A stretch of 35,748 nt of DNA, taken from contig QPFY01000042.1 in assembly GCA_003665825.1 (NCBI GenBank), positions 1 through 35,748 on the forward strand, read 5' to 3'. Both the position numbers and the translations under genes were made by a program. Positions within the stretch are counted from its first letter, which is position 1. Every line of letters begins with the position of its first letter. The DNA is from Microbotryum silenes-acaulis. Lineage: Eukaryota > Basidiomycota > Microbotryomycetes > Microbotryales > Microbotryaceae. The notes beneath the pieces are model-generated. The model made no database searches, was not told the origin of the DNA, and saw only the letters and a list, made by a program, of their open reading frames with translations. Of the stretch, positions 11,359 to 24,300 are shown piece by piece.

Positions 11359-14300
11359 ATGGACAGCTCCCCCGCCCCGCCCTCGCCTCCCAGGGACACC
11401 AGCTCCCCTGACCCTTCGATCAGCGTGCAAATCGCCACGCTACAGGCACAGCTTGCCGCTCTACAGGCCTCACCGCCCCCTGCCGCCGCCGCCGCCGCCA
11501 CCCCGCCCGTCACTGCCACGCAGGCAAACACCGCCACCGCATCAAAAGTCGTGTTCCCCAAGCACGCTCGTCTTGACGGGCCTAAGTCGTTTACGAACTG
11601 GTTACGTCAACTCCGTCTCGCGCTTCCAAATCAAGTCCGTGGTTACGTTCTTGACGGTGTCATCCCCCCGACATGGACGGCTGACCAGCTTGCCGCCCGT
11701 GACGACGCCGCGCGGGAAATCATCGTTGGCTCGATCGACTCCGCCGACGTCTCAGCCACCCTCGACACCATCCCCAGCGACGACCTGTCGGCACCACGCA
11801 TCTTCGCCGCACTCAAGGCTCGTTTCGCACCGGACGACGCCACTCGCACCCTCGAGTTGTTCGCCCGCCTTTGGGATTTCAGGAAGATGCCTGCCTCCGT
11901 CGAGGCGTACGACACCTGGCTCCGCGAATACATGTCGATCGCGCAGGAAATCCGCGACGCCAAAACCTCGCTCAACGACGTGCTCGCCACTCACGTGCTC
12001 GCCATGGTCCCACCTTGCCTCGACAGCTTCCGCCTCACATTCACGGACGAGCAGCGCAACCAACGCGACCTCCCGGAACTCACGACGCTGACGGATCGCA
12101 TTCGCATCCAGCTTCGCTCGGCGGGACTCTCGTCATCACACTCGGCCATGCTCGCCACCGCCTCCCCTTGTCCCGCCTGCCGCGCCCCCGGCCACCGCCT
12201 GCGCGACTGCACCTCACGGGCGAAACACCCGCCCGCCGGCCCCTGCCGCCGCTGCCACAAGAAAGGGCACTGGGCCCTCGACTGCAAGCACCGGGGCGAA
12301 CAAAAACACACCGGCGACGACAACCAGGACGACATGTCTCTCCCCGCCGCTCAACAGCCTAACGTCGGCTATTTCGCCTCCTGCCTGTTCGCTCGCCGGC
12401 AACTCCCGACTGATGCCTTTGTAGTCGACTCGGGCGCCACGGCACACATGGTCGCCGATCGTTCTCTATTCACGGCTTATCGCCAGACGGCGCACACCAA
12501 GATCGGCGGCATTGCCGGCGGTATCACGGCCATCGGCATGGGGGACGTAGCGTTCGTTGCCAAGACCGGACATCCGATCACGCTGCGTGGCGTTCTGCAC
12601 ACGCCGGGCCTCCACGTCAACCTCCTCTCCGTCTCTCGCCTCTGCGACACCGACCGCGTTCGACTCGCCTTCACCAGCGACGGCATCGACATCGCCAAGG
12701 ACGGCCAGGCCATTGCTCACGGTACCAGGGTTAACGACGGTCTCTACCTTTTGGACGCGGACCACACCAAGTGTCAGCAGCTTGCCTTTCTCTCGCGTTC
12801 TGAGTCGACCGTGCCCCTGCTTACCCTTCACCGCTGCCTCGGCCATCTTGCCCCATCCTCTATACAGAAGATGATCGCCGCAGGTTTGCTGGACGGGTTT
12901 GGGGCCGGGTACAGTGACAAAGACGTAGAGGAGTTTGTTTGCAATGCTTGCCTTGGTTCCAAAGGCCACCGTCTTCCTTTTCCCGACTCTGAGTCGCATT
13001 CCCCCGAAAGACTCGGCCTCGTGCACAGCGATGTCCTTTCGTTCCCCACTCCGTCCTTGACCGGGAAGCGCTACCTTGTCACATTTCTTGACGACCACTC
13101 TCGCAAACTCTGGGCATACGCGATCGATCACAAAAGCGACGTCTTCCCGACCTTCCAGACTTGGCTCGCCGAAGTGGAGTTAGAGACGAACGAGCGTTTA
13201 AAAACCCTTCGCACCGACAACGGCGGGGAGTACCAATCGAACGCATTCACGGAGTTCTGCAAGTCCAGGGGTATTCGTCGTCAATATTCTATCCCCTACA
13301 CACCTCAGCAAAACGGTCGTGCCGAACGTGTCAATCTCTCCATCGTCGAGGGCGTCCTTGCCCTCCTTGCTGACTCCCATCTGCCGGCCACCTTTTGGGA
13401 TGAAGCGGCTGCATACTTCGTTTATTGCAAAAACAGGTGCTCACACTCAGCTTTGGCCAAACAGACTCCAGAATCCGTTTGGAACGGCCAACGCACCACC
13501 GCCACCGCCCTCCACCCGTTCGGCTGCGCGGCCTGGCTCACGGTCGCGCCGAACCTTCGCAGCAAGCTCGACCCCAAGGCCGCGCGCGTGATCTTCACCG
13601 GTTACGACCTCGCCTCCAAGGCTTTCCGTTTCTTCGACCATTCTACCAACAAGGTTGTGATTGGCCGAAATGCCACCTTCCTCGACGACGACTTCCCCGG
13701 TCTACCAATCAACACGCCCGTCGATGCGGACGACACCGAACGCCAGTTCGTCATTCCCGCCGACACGCCCGCCCCAGCCGTCAAGACGAGGACCCCACTA
13801 GTAAGGTCGGCGCACATGGACGTCTCATCCTCTCTTGATGATTCTGCCATGAGCGCCGTTGACGTGGCCCCAGGGTACACTGGCGGATCCTTACTTAATT
13901 CTACAGATACCAGCCCCTCGCCGTCCCCGTCGCTTGCCCCGCTTTCGTCGCCCGCCACATCCTCGGCCGGGGGACCGTCCCTCGATGACTCGGACGACCC
14001 GCTTGACCTCCTCAACTCCAACACCGCGGTTCGCCTCAACCTGATGGACGTACATCAATCCGACGACGACACCCTGGTGACGCCCGCACCCGCCATGGCC
14101 CCCGCTGAACAGCCCTCCGATGACGACTCCCCTGATGAGATCGATTTCCTCTCTCGCCACCACCGCGCCTTCATCGCCGCAGAAGACGACAACCCCGCCC
14201 TCGAAGCCATCGAGCCCATCAAATCGATCACTAGCGACCCTCAGACCTGGCGTGAAGCAATGTCCAGCGACGAGCACGACATCTGGGCTCAGGCTGCCGC

Positions 14301-15978
14301 CGCCGAGTTCACCGCCATGCGCGACGACTTCAAGGTGTTCACCATCGAGCCTCGATCCTCCGTACCGCCGGGCGCCACTATCGTCACCTCCAAATTCGTC
14401 TGGAAGACCAAGCGCGATGCACGCGGTGACGTCACAGGGCGGAAGGCACGCCTTGTAGCGCAAGGTAACCGCCAACGCGACGGCATCGATTTCTCGGAGA
14501 CTTTCGCACCCGTTGCCCGTTTCTCCTCCATTCGCTGCCTCCTTGCCCTCGCCGCTGCCAACGGTTACCACGTTCATCAGGCCGACATCGACAAGGCTTA
14601 CCTCCACGGCGAGCTCGATCACGATATCTGGATGACAACGCCACGAGGTTTCGACTTCCCGAGCGATAAGGTTCTCCGCCTGCGGCGCTCAATCTACGGT
14701 CTCAAGCAGGCCGGTCGCATCTGGAATCGCCACATTGACACATCACTCAGGAGTCTCGGGTACAAGGCAACGGGCACTGATCACTGCATTTACTCTCACA
14801 TTGATGATCAGCAACGGCCCCATTATATCGCCTTGTATGTCGACGATCTCCTCATTGTCAGCCCCGCCCTCGATGAGATCGAACGCGTCATCTCCGGCCT
14901 TGAACAGCGATACGGCGTCAAAAGGCTCGGCCCCGCGGAATACATCCTCGGCATCCAAATCCGCCGCCTGGACGACGGCTCCATTGCCCTATCCCAGGAA
15001 CGCTACATCATGGACGTGCTCGCCCGGTTTCACTTCGACACCACGACACGCGGCGCTACAGTGCCAATGACGCCCGGCCTCTCGCTCACAGCAGTTCCGG
15101 GTCAGGGAACGGAGCGCATTCGATCGTGGTACCTCCAAGCCATCGGCTCCCTCCTGTACATTTCCCTTGGCACTCGACCCGACATTGCCTTCGCCGTCTC
15201 GTACTTGTCCCGGTTCGCCAACAACCCTGGCCGTCGTCATTGGATTGCCGTCAAACACGTCCTTCGCTACCTTCGTGCCACGTACCGCGATGAGCTACTC
15301 TACGCCCGCGGTCCAGCCAAAGTTACGGGTGTGGTCGGTTATTCCGATGCGAACTGGGGTGCCTGCGTCGACACGTCCATCTCCACAATGGGCTTCGTTT
15401 TTTACTTGGCTGGCTCTGCCGTCTCTTGGTCATCGAAACGTCAGACTCGGGTGGCGGATTCCACCACTGATGCCAAATACCTCGCCTTGTCGCACGCTGG
15501 TAAGGAAGCGATTTACCTTACGCAACTCCTCTCCGAGCTCCACGTTCGCCCGATCGATGCAGCTCACATCTTCACCGACAACGAGGCCGCGGCCGCCGTC
15601 GCTCACGACCCCGTTCGCACCTCCGGCACTCGACACATACGCCTCCGCGAGCATTTTGTCCGCGACATGGTCAACCGAGGCGATATCTCCCTCTCACACG
15701 TTGGCACAGCGGACATGGTTGCGGACCTATTCACCAAAGCGCTGGGTCCCAAGATTTTTGGTATACATTGCTATGCTCTAGGCCTCCGGACGCGGCACCC
15801 ACGGCTCAAGTCTACCTCGCGTTCGCGTGGGGGGGGGTGTGAGGAATCCACTCTCCGCTCGGGTCAGGACTTAGGCGCGCGGAGCGAGCCGGGCGCATCG
15901 GCTCAGGACTTAGGCGCGCGGAGCGAGCCGGGCACATCGGCCCAGGACTTGGGCGCGCGGAGCGAGCCTGGGACTTAG
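11359..15978 (+). CDS. Ty1/copia Gag-Pol polyprotein, copy C, RNase H catalytic Glu replaced by Lys
   Basis: A full-length frame of 1539 residues, by eye almost identical to copy B: two CCHC knuckles, protease DSG, zinc motif, D,D35E integrase and YVDD reverse transcriptase are all present. Residue 1373, the glutamate of the RNase H motif TTDAEY, is lysine here (codon AAA at 15475-15477). In the RNase H family this glutamate is one of the metal-binding catalytic residues (aligned with E48 of E. coli RNase HI), so RNase H is predicted to be dead and plus-strand synthesis blocked unless helped in trans. The G-tract is 9 long, so the frame continues as RGGGCEES into the LTR, reads three 13-residue repeat units, and stops at 15978 because the extra 25-bp LTR unit brings TAG into frame. 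Confidence 0.93.
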   Translation: MDSSPAPPSPPRDTSSPDPSISVQIATLQAQLAALQASPPPAAAAAATPPVTATQANTATASKVVFPKHARLDGPKSFTNWLRQLRLALPNQVRGYVLDGVIPPTWTADQLAARDDAAREIIVGSIDSADVSATLDTIPSDDLSAPRIFAALKARFAPDDATRTLELFARLWDFRKMPASVEAYDTWLREYMSIAQEIRDAKTSLNDVLATHVLAMVPPCLDSFRLTFTDEQRNQRDLPELTTLTDRIRIQLRSAGLSSSHSAMLATASPCPACRAPGHRLRDCTSRAKHPPAGPCRRCHKKGHWALDCKHRGEQKHTGDDNQDDMSLPAAQQPNVGYFASCLFARRQLPTDAFVVDSGATAHMVADRSLFTAYRQTAHTKIGGIAGGITAIGMGDVAFVAKTGHPITLRGVLHTPGLHVNLLSVSRLCDTDRVRLAFTSDGIDIAKDGQAIAHGTRVNDGLYLLDADHTKCQQLAFLSRSESTVPLLTLHRCLGHLAPSSIQKMIAAGLLDGFGAGYSDKDVEEFVCNACLGSKGHRLPFPDSESHSPERLGLVHSDVLSFPTPSLTGKRYLVTFLDDHSRKLWAYAIDHKSDVFPTFQTWLAEVELETNERLKTLRTDNGGEYQSNAFTEFCKSRGIRRQYSIPYTPQQNGRAERVNLSIVEGVLALLADSHLPATFWDEAAAYFVYCKNRCSHSALAKQTPESVWNGQRTTATALHPFGCAAWLTVAPNLRSKLDPKAARVIFTGYDLASKAFRFFDHSTNKVVIGRNATFLDDDFPGLPINTPVDADDTERQFVIPADTPAPAVKTRTPLVRSAHMDVSSSLDDSAMSAVDVAPGYTGGSLLNSTDTSPSPSPSLAPLSSPATSSAGGPSLDDSDDPLDLLNSNTAVRLNLMDVHQSDDDTLVTPAPAMAPAEQPSDDDSPDEIDFLSRHHRAFIAAEDDNPALEAIEPIKSITSDPQTWREAMSSDEHDIWAQAAAAEFTAMRDDFKVFTIEPRSSVPPGATIVTSKFVWKTKRDARGDVTGRKARLVAQGNRQRDGIDFSETFAPVARFSSIRCLLALAAANGYHVHQADIDKAYLHGELDHDIWMTTPRGFDFPSDKVLRLRRSIYGLKQAGRIWNRHIDTSLRSLGYKATGTDHCIYSHIDDQQRPHYIALYVDDLLIVSPALDEIERVISGLEQRYGVKRLGPAEYILGIQIRRLDDGSIALSQERYIMDVLARFHFDTTTRGATVPMTPGLSLTAVPGQGTERIRSWYLQAIGSLLYISLGTRPDIAFAVSYLSRFANNPGRRHWIAVKHVLRYLRATYRDELLYARGPAKVTGVVGYSDANWGACVDTSISTMGFVFYLAGSAVSWSSKRQTRVADSTTDAKYLALSHAGKEAIYLTQLLSELHVRPIDAAHIFTDNEAAAAVAHDPVRTSGTRHIRLREHFVRDMVNRGDISLSHVGTADMVADLFTKALGPKIFGIHCYALGLRTRHPRLKSTSRSRGGGCEESTLRSGQDLGARSEPGASAQDLGARSEPGTSAQDLGARSEPGT

Positions 15979-16192
15979 GCGCGCGCAGCGAGCCTGGCAC
16001 ATTGGCTCAGCCCCGAGGCTCCCTGGCTGAGGACTTGGGGCGCGCGGCTCCCTTACTGTTAGCTTCCTATTCATCACTCTTGGCTATAACTACATCGCTG
16101 ACGTAGTAGAGTTGATCGAATAGGTATGTTGAAATGAGATTCATCACTCTTGGCTATAACTACATCGCTGACGTAGTAGAGTTGATCGAATA
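15838..16192 (+). mobile_element. LTR, 3' of copy C, at the inversion junction
   Basis: Long-form LTR starting after a G9 tract (15829-15837), with the extra 25-bp unit and two terminal modules. It ends GATCGAATA and is joined without a gap to the reverse complement of an LTR interior (ACAGTAAGGGAGCC). The two sides share only the bases TA. This is a tail-to-tail LTR-LTR junction. Confidence 0.88.
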
Positions 16193-16414
16193 ACAGTAAG
16201 GGAGCCGCGCGCCCCAAGTCCTCAGCCAGGGAGCCTCGGGGCTGAGCCAATGTGCCAGGCTCGCTGCGCGCGCCTAAGTCCCAGGCTCGCTCCGCGCGCC
16301 CAAGTCCTGGGCCGATGTGCCCGGCTCGCTCCGCGCGCCTAAGTCCTGAGCCGATGCGCCCGGCTCGCTCCGCGCGCCTAAGTCCTGACCCGAGCGGAGA
16401 GTGGATTCCTCACA
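16191..16414 (-). mobile_element. LTR, 3' of copy D, truncated at the inversion junction
   Basis: Read on the minus strand it starts TGTGAGGAATCC at 16414, next to a G9 tract (C9 on the plus strand, 16415-16423). It carries the 39-bp units and the extra 25-bp unit, and stops after CTTACTGTTA. The terminal 70-bp modules are missing. Its internal structure matches the 3' LTR of copy C. Confidence 0.88.
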
Positions 16415-19400
16415 CCCCCCCCCACGCGAACGCGAGGTAGACTTGAGCCGTGGGTGCCGCGTCCGGAGGCCTAGAGCATAGCAATGTATACCAAAAATCT
16501 TGGGACCCAGCGCTTTGGTGAATAGGTCCGCAACCATGTCCGCTGTGCCAACGTGTGAGAGGGAGATATCGCCTCGGTTGACCATGTCGCGGACAAAATG
16601 CTCGCGGAGGCGTATGTGTCGAGTGCCGGAGGTGCGAACGGGGTCGTGAGCGACGGCGGCCGCGGCCTCGTTGTCGGTGAAGATGTGAGCTGCATCGATC
16701 GGGCGAACGTGGAGCTCGGAGAGGAGTTGCGTAAGGTAAATCGCTTCCTTACCAGCGTGCGACAAGGCGAGGTATTTGGCATCAGTGGTGGAATCCGCCA
16801 CCCGAGTCTGACGTTTCGATGACCAAGAGACGGCAGAGCCAGCCAAGTAAAAAACGAAGCCCATTGTGGAGATGGACGTGTCGACGCAGGCACCCCAGTT
16901 CGCATCGGAATAACCGACCACACCCGTAACTTTGGCTGGACCGCGGGCGTAGAGTAGCTCATCGCGGTACGTGGCACGAAGGTAGCGAAGGACGTGTTTG
17001 ACGGCAATCCAATGACGACGGCCAGGGTTGTTGGCGAACCGGGACAAGTACGAGACGGCGAAGGCAATGTCGGGTCGAGTGCCAAGGGAAATGTACAGGA
17101 GGGAGCCGATGGCTTGGAGGTACCACGATCGAATGCGCTCCGTTCCCTGACCCGGAACTGCTGTGAGCGAGAGGCCGGGCGTCATTGGCACTGTAGCGCC
17201 GCGTGTCGTGGTGTCGAAGTGAAACCGGGCGAGCACGTCCATGATGTAGCGTTCCTGGGATAGGGCAATGGAGCCGTCGTCCAGGCGGCGGATTTGGATG
17301 CCGAGGATGTATTCCGCGGGGCCGAGCCTTTTGACGCCGTATCGCTGTTCAAGGCCGGAGATGACGCGTTCGATCTCATCGAGGGCGGGGCTGACAATGA
17401 GGAGATCGTCGACATACAAGGCGATATAATGGGGCCGTTGCTGATCATCAATGTGAGAGTAAATGCAGTGATCAGTGCCCGTTGCCTTGTACCCGAGACT
17501 CCTGAGTGATGTGTCAATGTGGCGATTCCAGATGCGACCGGCCTGCTTGAGACCGTAGATTGAGCGCCGCAGGCGGAGAACCTTATCGCTCGGGAAGTCG
17601 AAACCTCGTGGCGTTGTCATCCAGATATCGTGATCGAGCTCGCCGTGGAGGTAAGCCTTGTCGATGTCGGCCTGATGAACGTGGTAACCGTTGGCAGCGG
17701 CGAGGGCAAGGAGGCAGCGAATGGAGGAGAAACGGGCAACGGGTGCGAAAGTCTCCGAGAAATCGATGCCGTCGCGTTGGCGGTTACCTTGCGCTACAAG
17801 GCGTGCCTTCCGCCCTGTGACGTCACCGCGTGCATCGCGCTTGGTCTTCCAGACGAATTTGGAGGTGACGATAGTGGCGCCCGGCGGTACGGAGGATCGA
17901 GGCTCGATGGTGAACACCTTGAAGTCGTCGCGCATGGCGGTGAACTCGGCGGCGGCAGCCTGAGCCCAGATGTCGTGCTCGTCGCTGGACATTGCTTCAC
18001 GCCAGGTCTGAGGGTCGCTAGTGATCGATTTGATGGGCTCGATGGCTTCGAGGGCGGGGTTGTCGTCTTCTGCGGCGATGAAGGCGCGGTGGTGGCGAGA
18101 GAGGAAATCGATCTCATCAGGGGAGTCGTCATCGGAGGGCTGTTCAGCGGGGGCCATGGCGGGTGCGGGCGTCACCAGGGTGTCGTCGTCGGATTGATGT
18201 ACGTCCATCAGGTTGAGGCGAACCGCGGTGTTGGAGTTGAGGAGGTCAAGCGGGTCGTCCGAGTCATCGAGGGACGGTCCCCCGGCCGAGGATGTGGCGG
18301 GCGACGAAAGCGGGGCAAGCGACGGGGACGGCGAGGGGCTGGTATCTGTAGAATTAAGTAAGGATCCGCCAGTGTACCCTGGGGCCACGTCAACGGCGCT
18401 CATGGCAGAATCATCAAGAGAGGATGAGACGTCCATGTGCGCCGACCTTACTAGTGGGGTCCTCGTCTTGACGGCTGGGGCGGGCGTGTCGGCGGGAATG
18501 ACGAACTGGCGTTCGGTGTCGTCCGCATCGACGGGCGTGTTGATTGGTAGACCGGGGAAGTCGTCGTCGAGGAAGGTGGCATTTCGGCCAATCACAACCT
18601 TGTTGGTAGAATGGTCGAAGAAACGGAAAGCCTTGGAGGCGAGGTCGTAACCGGTGAAGATCACGCGCGCGGCCTTGGGGTCGAGCTTGCTGCGAAGGTT
18701 CGGCGCGACCGTGAGCCAGGCCGCGCAGCCGAACGGGTGGAGGGCGGTGGCGGTGGTGCGTTGGCCGTTCCAAACGGATTCTGGAGTCTGTTTGGCCAAA
18801 GCTGAGTGTGAGCACCTGTTTTTGCAATAAACGAAGTATGCAGCCGCTTCATCCCAAAAGGTGGCCGGCAGATGGGAGTCAGCAAGGAGGGCAAGGACGC
18901 CCTCGACGATGGAGAGATTGACACGTTCGGCACGACCGTTTTGCTGAGGTGTGTAGGGATAGAATATTGACGACGAATACCCCTGGACTTGCAGAACTCC
19001 GTGAATGCGTTCGATTGGTACTCCCCGCCGTTGTCGGTGCGAAGGGTTTTTAAACGCTCGTTCGTCTCTAACTCCACTTCGGCGAGCCAAGTCTGGAAGG
19101 TCGGGAAGACGTCGCTTTTGTGATCGATCGCGTATGCCCAGAGTTTGCGAGAGTGGTCGTCAAGAAATGTGACAAGGTAGCGCTTCCCGGTCAAGGACGG
19201 AGTGGGGAACGAAAGGACATCGCTGTGCACGAGGCCGAGTCTTTCGGGGGAATGCGACTCAGAGTCGGGAAAAGGAAGACGGTGGCCTTTGGAACCAAGG
19301 CAAGCATTGCAAACAAACTCCTCTACGTCTTTGTCACTGTACCCGGCCCCAAACCCGTCCAGCAAACCTGCGGCGATCATCTTCTGTATAGAGGATGGGG

Positions 19401-20892
19401 CAAGATGGCCGAGGCAGCGGTGAAGGGTAAGCAGGGGCACGGTCGACTCAGAACGCGAGAGAAAGGCAAGCTGCTGACACTTGGTGTGGTCCGCGTCCAA
19501 AAGGTAGAGACCGTCGTTAACCCTGGTACCGTGAGCAATGGCCTGGCCGTCCTTGGCGATGTCGATGCCGTCGCTGGTGAAGGCGAGTCGAACGCGGTCG
19601 GTGTCGCAGAGGCGAGAGACGGAGAGGAGGTTGACGTGGAGGCCCGGCGTGTGCAGAACGCCACGCAGCGTGATCGGATGTCCGGTCTTGGCAACGAACG
19701 CTACGTCCCCCATGCCGATGGCCGTGATACCGCCGGCAATGCCGCCGATCTTGGTGTGCGCCGTCTGGCGATAAGCCGTGAATAGAGAACGATCGGCGAC
19801 CATGTGTGCCGTGGCGCCCGAGTCGACTACAAAGGCATCAGTCGGGAGTTGCCGGCGAGCGAACAGGCAGGAGGCGAAATAGCCGACGTTAGGCTGTTGA
19901 GCGGCGGGGAGAGACATGTCGTCCTGGTTGTCGTCGCCGGTGTGTTTTTGTTCGCCCCGGTGCTTGCAGTCGAGGGCCCAGTGCCCTTTCTTGTGGCAGC
20001 GGCGGCAGGGGCCGGCGGGCGGGTGTTTCGCCCGTGAGGTGCAGTCGCGCAGGCGGTGGCCGGGGGCGCGGCAGGCGGGACAAGGGGAGGCGGTGGCGAG
20101 CATGGCCGAGTGTGATGACGAGAGTCCCGCCGAGCGAAGCTGGATGCGAATGCGATCCGTCAGCGTCGTGAGTTCCGGGAGGTCGCGTTGGTTGCGCTGC
20201 TCGTCCGTGAATGTGAGGCGGAAGCTGTCGAGGCAAGGTGGGACCATGGCGAGCACGTGAGTGGCGAGCACGTCGTTGAGCGAGGTTTTGGCGTCGCGGA
20301 TTTCCTGCGCGATCGACATGTATTCGCGGAGCCAGGTGTCGTACGCCTCGACGGAGGCAGGCATCTTCCTGAAATCCCAAAGGCGGGCGAACAACTCGAG
20401 GGTGCGAGTGGCGTCGTCCGGTGCGAAACGAGCCTTGAGTGCGGCGAAGATGCGTGGTGCCGACAGGTCGTCGCTGGGGATGGTGTCGAGGGTGGCTGAG
20501 ACGTCGGCGGAGTCGATCGAGCCAACGATGATTTCCCGCGCGGCGTCGTCACGGGCGGCAAGCTGGTCAGCCGTCCATGTCGGGGGGATGACACCGTCAA
20601 GAACGTAACCACGGACTTGATTTGGAAGCGCGAGACGGAGTTGACGTAACCAGTTCGTAAACGACTTAGGCCCGTCAAGACGAGCGTGCTTGGGGAACAC
20701 GACTTTTGATGCGGTGGCGGTGTTTGCCTGCGTGGCAGTGACGGGCGGGGTGGCGGCGGCGGCGGCGGCAGGGGGCGGTGAGGCCTGTAGAGCGGCAAGC
20801 TGTGCCTGTAGCGTGGCGATTTGCACGCTGATCGAAGGGTCAGGGGAGCTGGTGTCCCTGGGAGGCGAGGGCGGGGCGGGGGAGCTGTCCAT
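16274..20892 (-). pseudogene. Ty1/copia Gag-Pol, copy D, inverted duplicate of C with integrase frameshift
   Basis: The start at 20892 and end at 16274 mirror copy C base for base (coordinate sums 32251-32252). It shares with C the RNase H Glu-to-Lys change (codon at 16775-16777) and the extra LTR unit. A single base is missing in a G run at 18956-18958 (three G here, four in copy E), within the integrase segment [13 protein letters not shown] between the second catalytic Asp and the Glu. The gag-protease-integrase frame therefore runs off into about 100 unrelated residues and stops at 18661. Reverse transcriptase and RNase H are in another frame. Gag, with both CCHC knuckles, and protease remain readable. 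Predicted to make no functional integrase, reverse transcriptase or RNase H. Confidence 0.92.
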
Positions 20893-20970
20893 GCTGCGAT
20901 GGTGCGATGGGCTGGGGCGGCTCGAGTGGCTGGGCTCGAGGGAAAATGCAAGCGGCGGGGCTGGTAGCTC

Positions 20971-20984
20971 GTGGGCTTATAACC
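20971..20984 (-). other. Primer binding site, copy D
   Basis: Plus strand reads GTGGGCTTATAACC; on the minus strand this is the same 14-base site as in copies B and C, adjoining the LTR end at 20985. Confidence 0.5.
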
Positions 20985-21313
20985 TATTCGATCAACTCTA
21001 CTACGTCAGCGATGTAGTTATAGCCAAGAGTGATGAATCTCATTTCAACATACCTATTCGATCAACTCTACTACGTCAGCGATGTAGTTATAGCCAAGAG
21101 TGATGAATAGGAAGCTAACAGTAAGGGAGCCGCGCGCCCCAAGTCCTCAGCCAGGGAGCCTCGGGGCTGAGCCAATGTGCCAGGCTCGCTGCGCGCGCCC
21201 AAGTCCTGGGCCGATGTGCCCGGCTCGCTCCGCGCGCCTAAGTCCTGAGCCGATGCGCCCGGCTCGCTCCGCGCGCCTAAGTCCTGACCCGAGCGGAGAG
21301 TGGATTCCTCACA
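20985..21313 (-). mobile_element. LTR shared by copies E (3') and D (5'), intermediate form
   Basis: 329 bp on the minus strand, starting at 21313 next to a G10 tract (C10 on plus, 21314-21323). It has two terminal modules but lacks the extra 25-bp unit, so it is neither the short form at 6083 nor the long form at 10912. It differs in structure from the mirror LTR between B and C. Confidence 0.85.
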
Positions 21314-24300
21314 CCCCCCCCCCACGCGAACGCGAGGTAGACTTGAGCCGTGGGTGCCGCGTCCGGAGGCCTAGAGCATAGCAATGTATACCAAAAATCT
21401 TGGGACCCAGCGCTTTGGTGAATAGGTCCGCAACCATGTCCGCTGTGCCAACGTGTGAGAGGGAGATATCGCCTCGGTTGACCATGTCGCGGACAAAATG
21501 CTCGCGGAGGCGTATGTGTCGAGTGCCGGAGGTGCGAACGGGGTCGTGAGCGACGGCGGCCGCGGCCTCGTTGTCGGTGAAGATGTGAGCTGCATCGATC
21601 GGGCGAACGTGGAGCTCGGAGAGGAGTTGCGTAAGGTAAATTGCTTCCTTACCAGCGTGCGACAAGGCGAGGTATTCGGCATCAGTGGTGGAATCCGCCA
21701 CCCGAGTCTGACGTTTCGATGACCAAGAGACGGCAGAGCCAGCCAAGTAAAAAACGAAGCCCATTGTGGAGATGGACGTGTCGACGCAGGCACCCCAGTT
21801 CGCATCGGAATAACCGACCACACCCGTAACTTTGGCTGGACCGCGGGCGTAGAGTAGCTCATCGCGGTACGTGGCACGAAGGTAGCGAAGGACGTGTTTG
21901 ACGGCAATCCAATGACGACGGCCAGGGTTGTTGGCGAACCGGGACAAGTACGAGACGGCGAAGGCAATGTCGGGTCGAGTGCCAAGGGAAATGTACAGGA
22001 GGGAGCCGATGGCTTGGAGGTACCACGATCGAATGCGCTCCGTTCCCTGACCCGGAACTGCTGTGAGCGAGAGGCCGGGCGTCATTGGCACTGTAGCGCC
22101 GCGTGTCGTGGTGTCGAAGTGAAACCGGGCGAGCACGTCCATGATGTAGCGTTCCTGGGATAGGGCAATGGAGCCGTCGTCCAGGCGGCGGATTTGGATG
22201 CCGAGGATGTATTCCGCGGGGCCGAGCCTTTTGACGCCGTATCGCTGTTCAAGGCCGGAGATGACGCGTTCGATCTCATCGAGGGCGGGGCTGACAATGA
22301 GGAGATCGTCGACATACAAGGCGATATAATGGGGCCGTTGCTGATCATCAATGTGAGAGTAAATGCAGTGATCAGTGCCCGTTGCCTTGTACCCGAGACT
22401 CCTGAGTGATGTGTCAATGTGGCGATTCCAGATGCGACCGGCCTGCTTGAGACCGTAGATTGAGCGCCGCAGGCGGAGAACCTTATCGCTCGGGAAGTCG
22501 AAACCTCGTGGCGTTGTCATCCAGATATCGTGATCGAGCTCGCCGTGGAGGTAAGCCTTGTCGATGTCGGCCTGATGAACGTGGTAACCGTTGGCAGCGG
22601 CGAGGGCAAGGAGGCAGCGAATGGAGGAGAAACGGGCAACGGGTGCGAAAGTCTCCGAGAAATCGATGCCGTCGCGTTGGCGGTTACCTTGCGCTACAAG
22701 GCGTGCCTTCCGCCCTGTGACGTCACCGCGTGCATCGCGCTTGGTCTTCCAGACGAATTTGGAGGTGACGATAGTGGCGCCCGGCGGTACGGAGGATCGA
22801 GGCTCGATGGTGAACACCTTGAAGTCGTCGCGCATGGCGGTGAACTCGGCGGCGGCAGCCTGAGCCCAGATGTCGTGCTCGTCGCTGGACATTGCTTCAC
22901 GCCAGGTCTGAGGGTCGCTAGTGATCGATTTGATGGGCTCGATGGCTTCGAGGGCGGGGTTGTCGTCTTCTGCGGCGATGAAGGCGCGGTGGTGGCGAGA
23001 GAGGAAATCGATCTCATCAGGGGAGTCGTCATCGGAGGGCTGTTCAGCGGGGGCCATGGCGGGTGCGGGCGTCACCAGGGTGTCGTCGTCGGATTGATGT
23101 ACGTCCATCAGGTTGAGGCGAACCGCGGTGTTGGAGTTGAGGAGGTCAAGCGGGTCGTCCGAGTCATCGAGGGACGGTCCCCCGGCCGAGGATGTGGCGG
23201 GCGACGAAAGCGGGGCAAGCGACGGGGACGGCGAGGGGCTGGTATCTGTAGAATTAAGTAAGGATCCGCCAGTGTACCCTGGGGCCACGTCAACGGCGCT
23301 CATGGCAGAATCATCAAGAGAGGATGAGACGTCCATGTGCGCCGACCTTACTAGTGGGGTCCTCGTCTTGACGGCTGGGGCGGGCGTGTCGGCGGGAATG
23401 ACGAACTGGCGTTCGGTGTCGTCCGCATCGACGGGCGTGTTGATTGGTAGACCGGGGAAGTCGTCGTCGAGGAAGGTGGCATTTCGGCCAATCACAACCT
23501 TGTTGGTAGAATGGTCGAAGAAACGGAAAGCCTTGGAGGCGAGGTCGTAACCGGTGAAGATCACGCGCGCGGCCTTGGGGTCGAGCTTGCTGCGAAGGTT
23601 CGGCGCGACCGTGAGCCAGGCCGCGCAGCCGAACGGGTGGAGGGCGGTGGCGGTGGTGCGTTGGCCGTTCCAAACGGATTCTGGAGTCTGTTTGGCCAAA
23701 GCTGAGTGTGAGCACCTGTTTTTGCAATAAACGAAGTATGCAGCCGCTTCATCCCAAAAGGTGGCCGGCAGATGGGAGTCAGCAAGGAGGGCAAGGACGC
23801 CCTCGACGATGGAGAGATTGACACGTTCGGCACGACCGTTTTGCTGAGGTGTGTAGGGGATAGAATATTGACGACGAATACCCCTGGACTTGCAGAACTC
23901 CGTGAATGCGTTCGATTGGTACTCCCCGCCGTTGTCGGTGCGAAGGGTTTTTAAACGCTCGTTCGTCTCTAACTCCACTTCGGCGAGCCAAGTCTGGAAG
24001 GTCGGGAAGACGTCGCTTTTGTGATCGATCGCGTATGCCCAGAGTTTGCGAGAGTGGTCGTCAAGAAATGTGACAAGGTAGCGCTTCCCGGTCAAGGACG
24101 GAGTGGGGAACGAAAGGACATCGCTGTGCACGAGGCCGAGTCTTTCGGGGGAATGCGACTCAGAGTCGGGAAAAGGAAGACGGTGGCCTTTGGAACCAAG
24201 GCAAGCATTGCAAACAAACTCCTCTACGTCTTTGTCACTGTACCCGGCCCCAAACCCGTCCAGCAAACCTGCGGCGATCATCTTCTGTATAGAGGATGGG

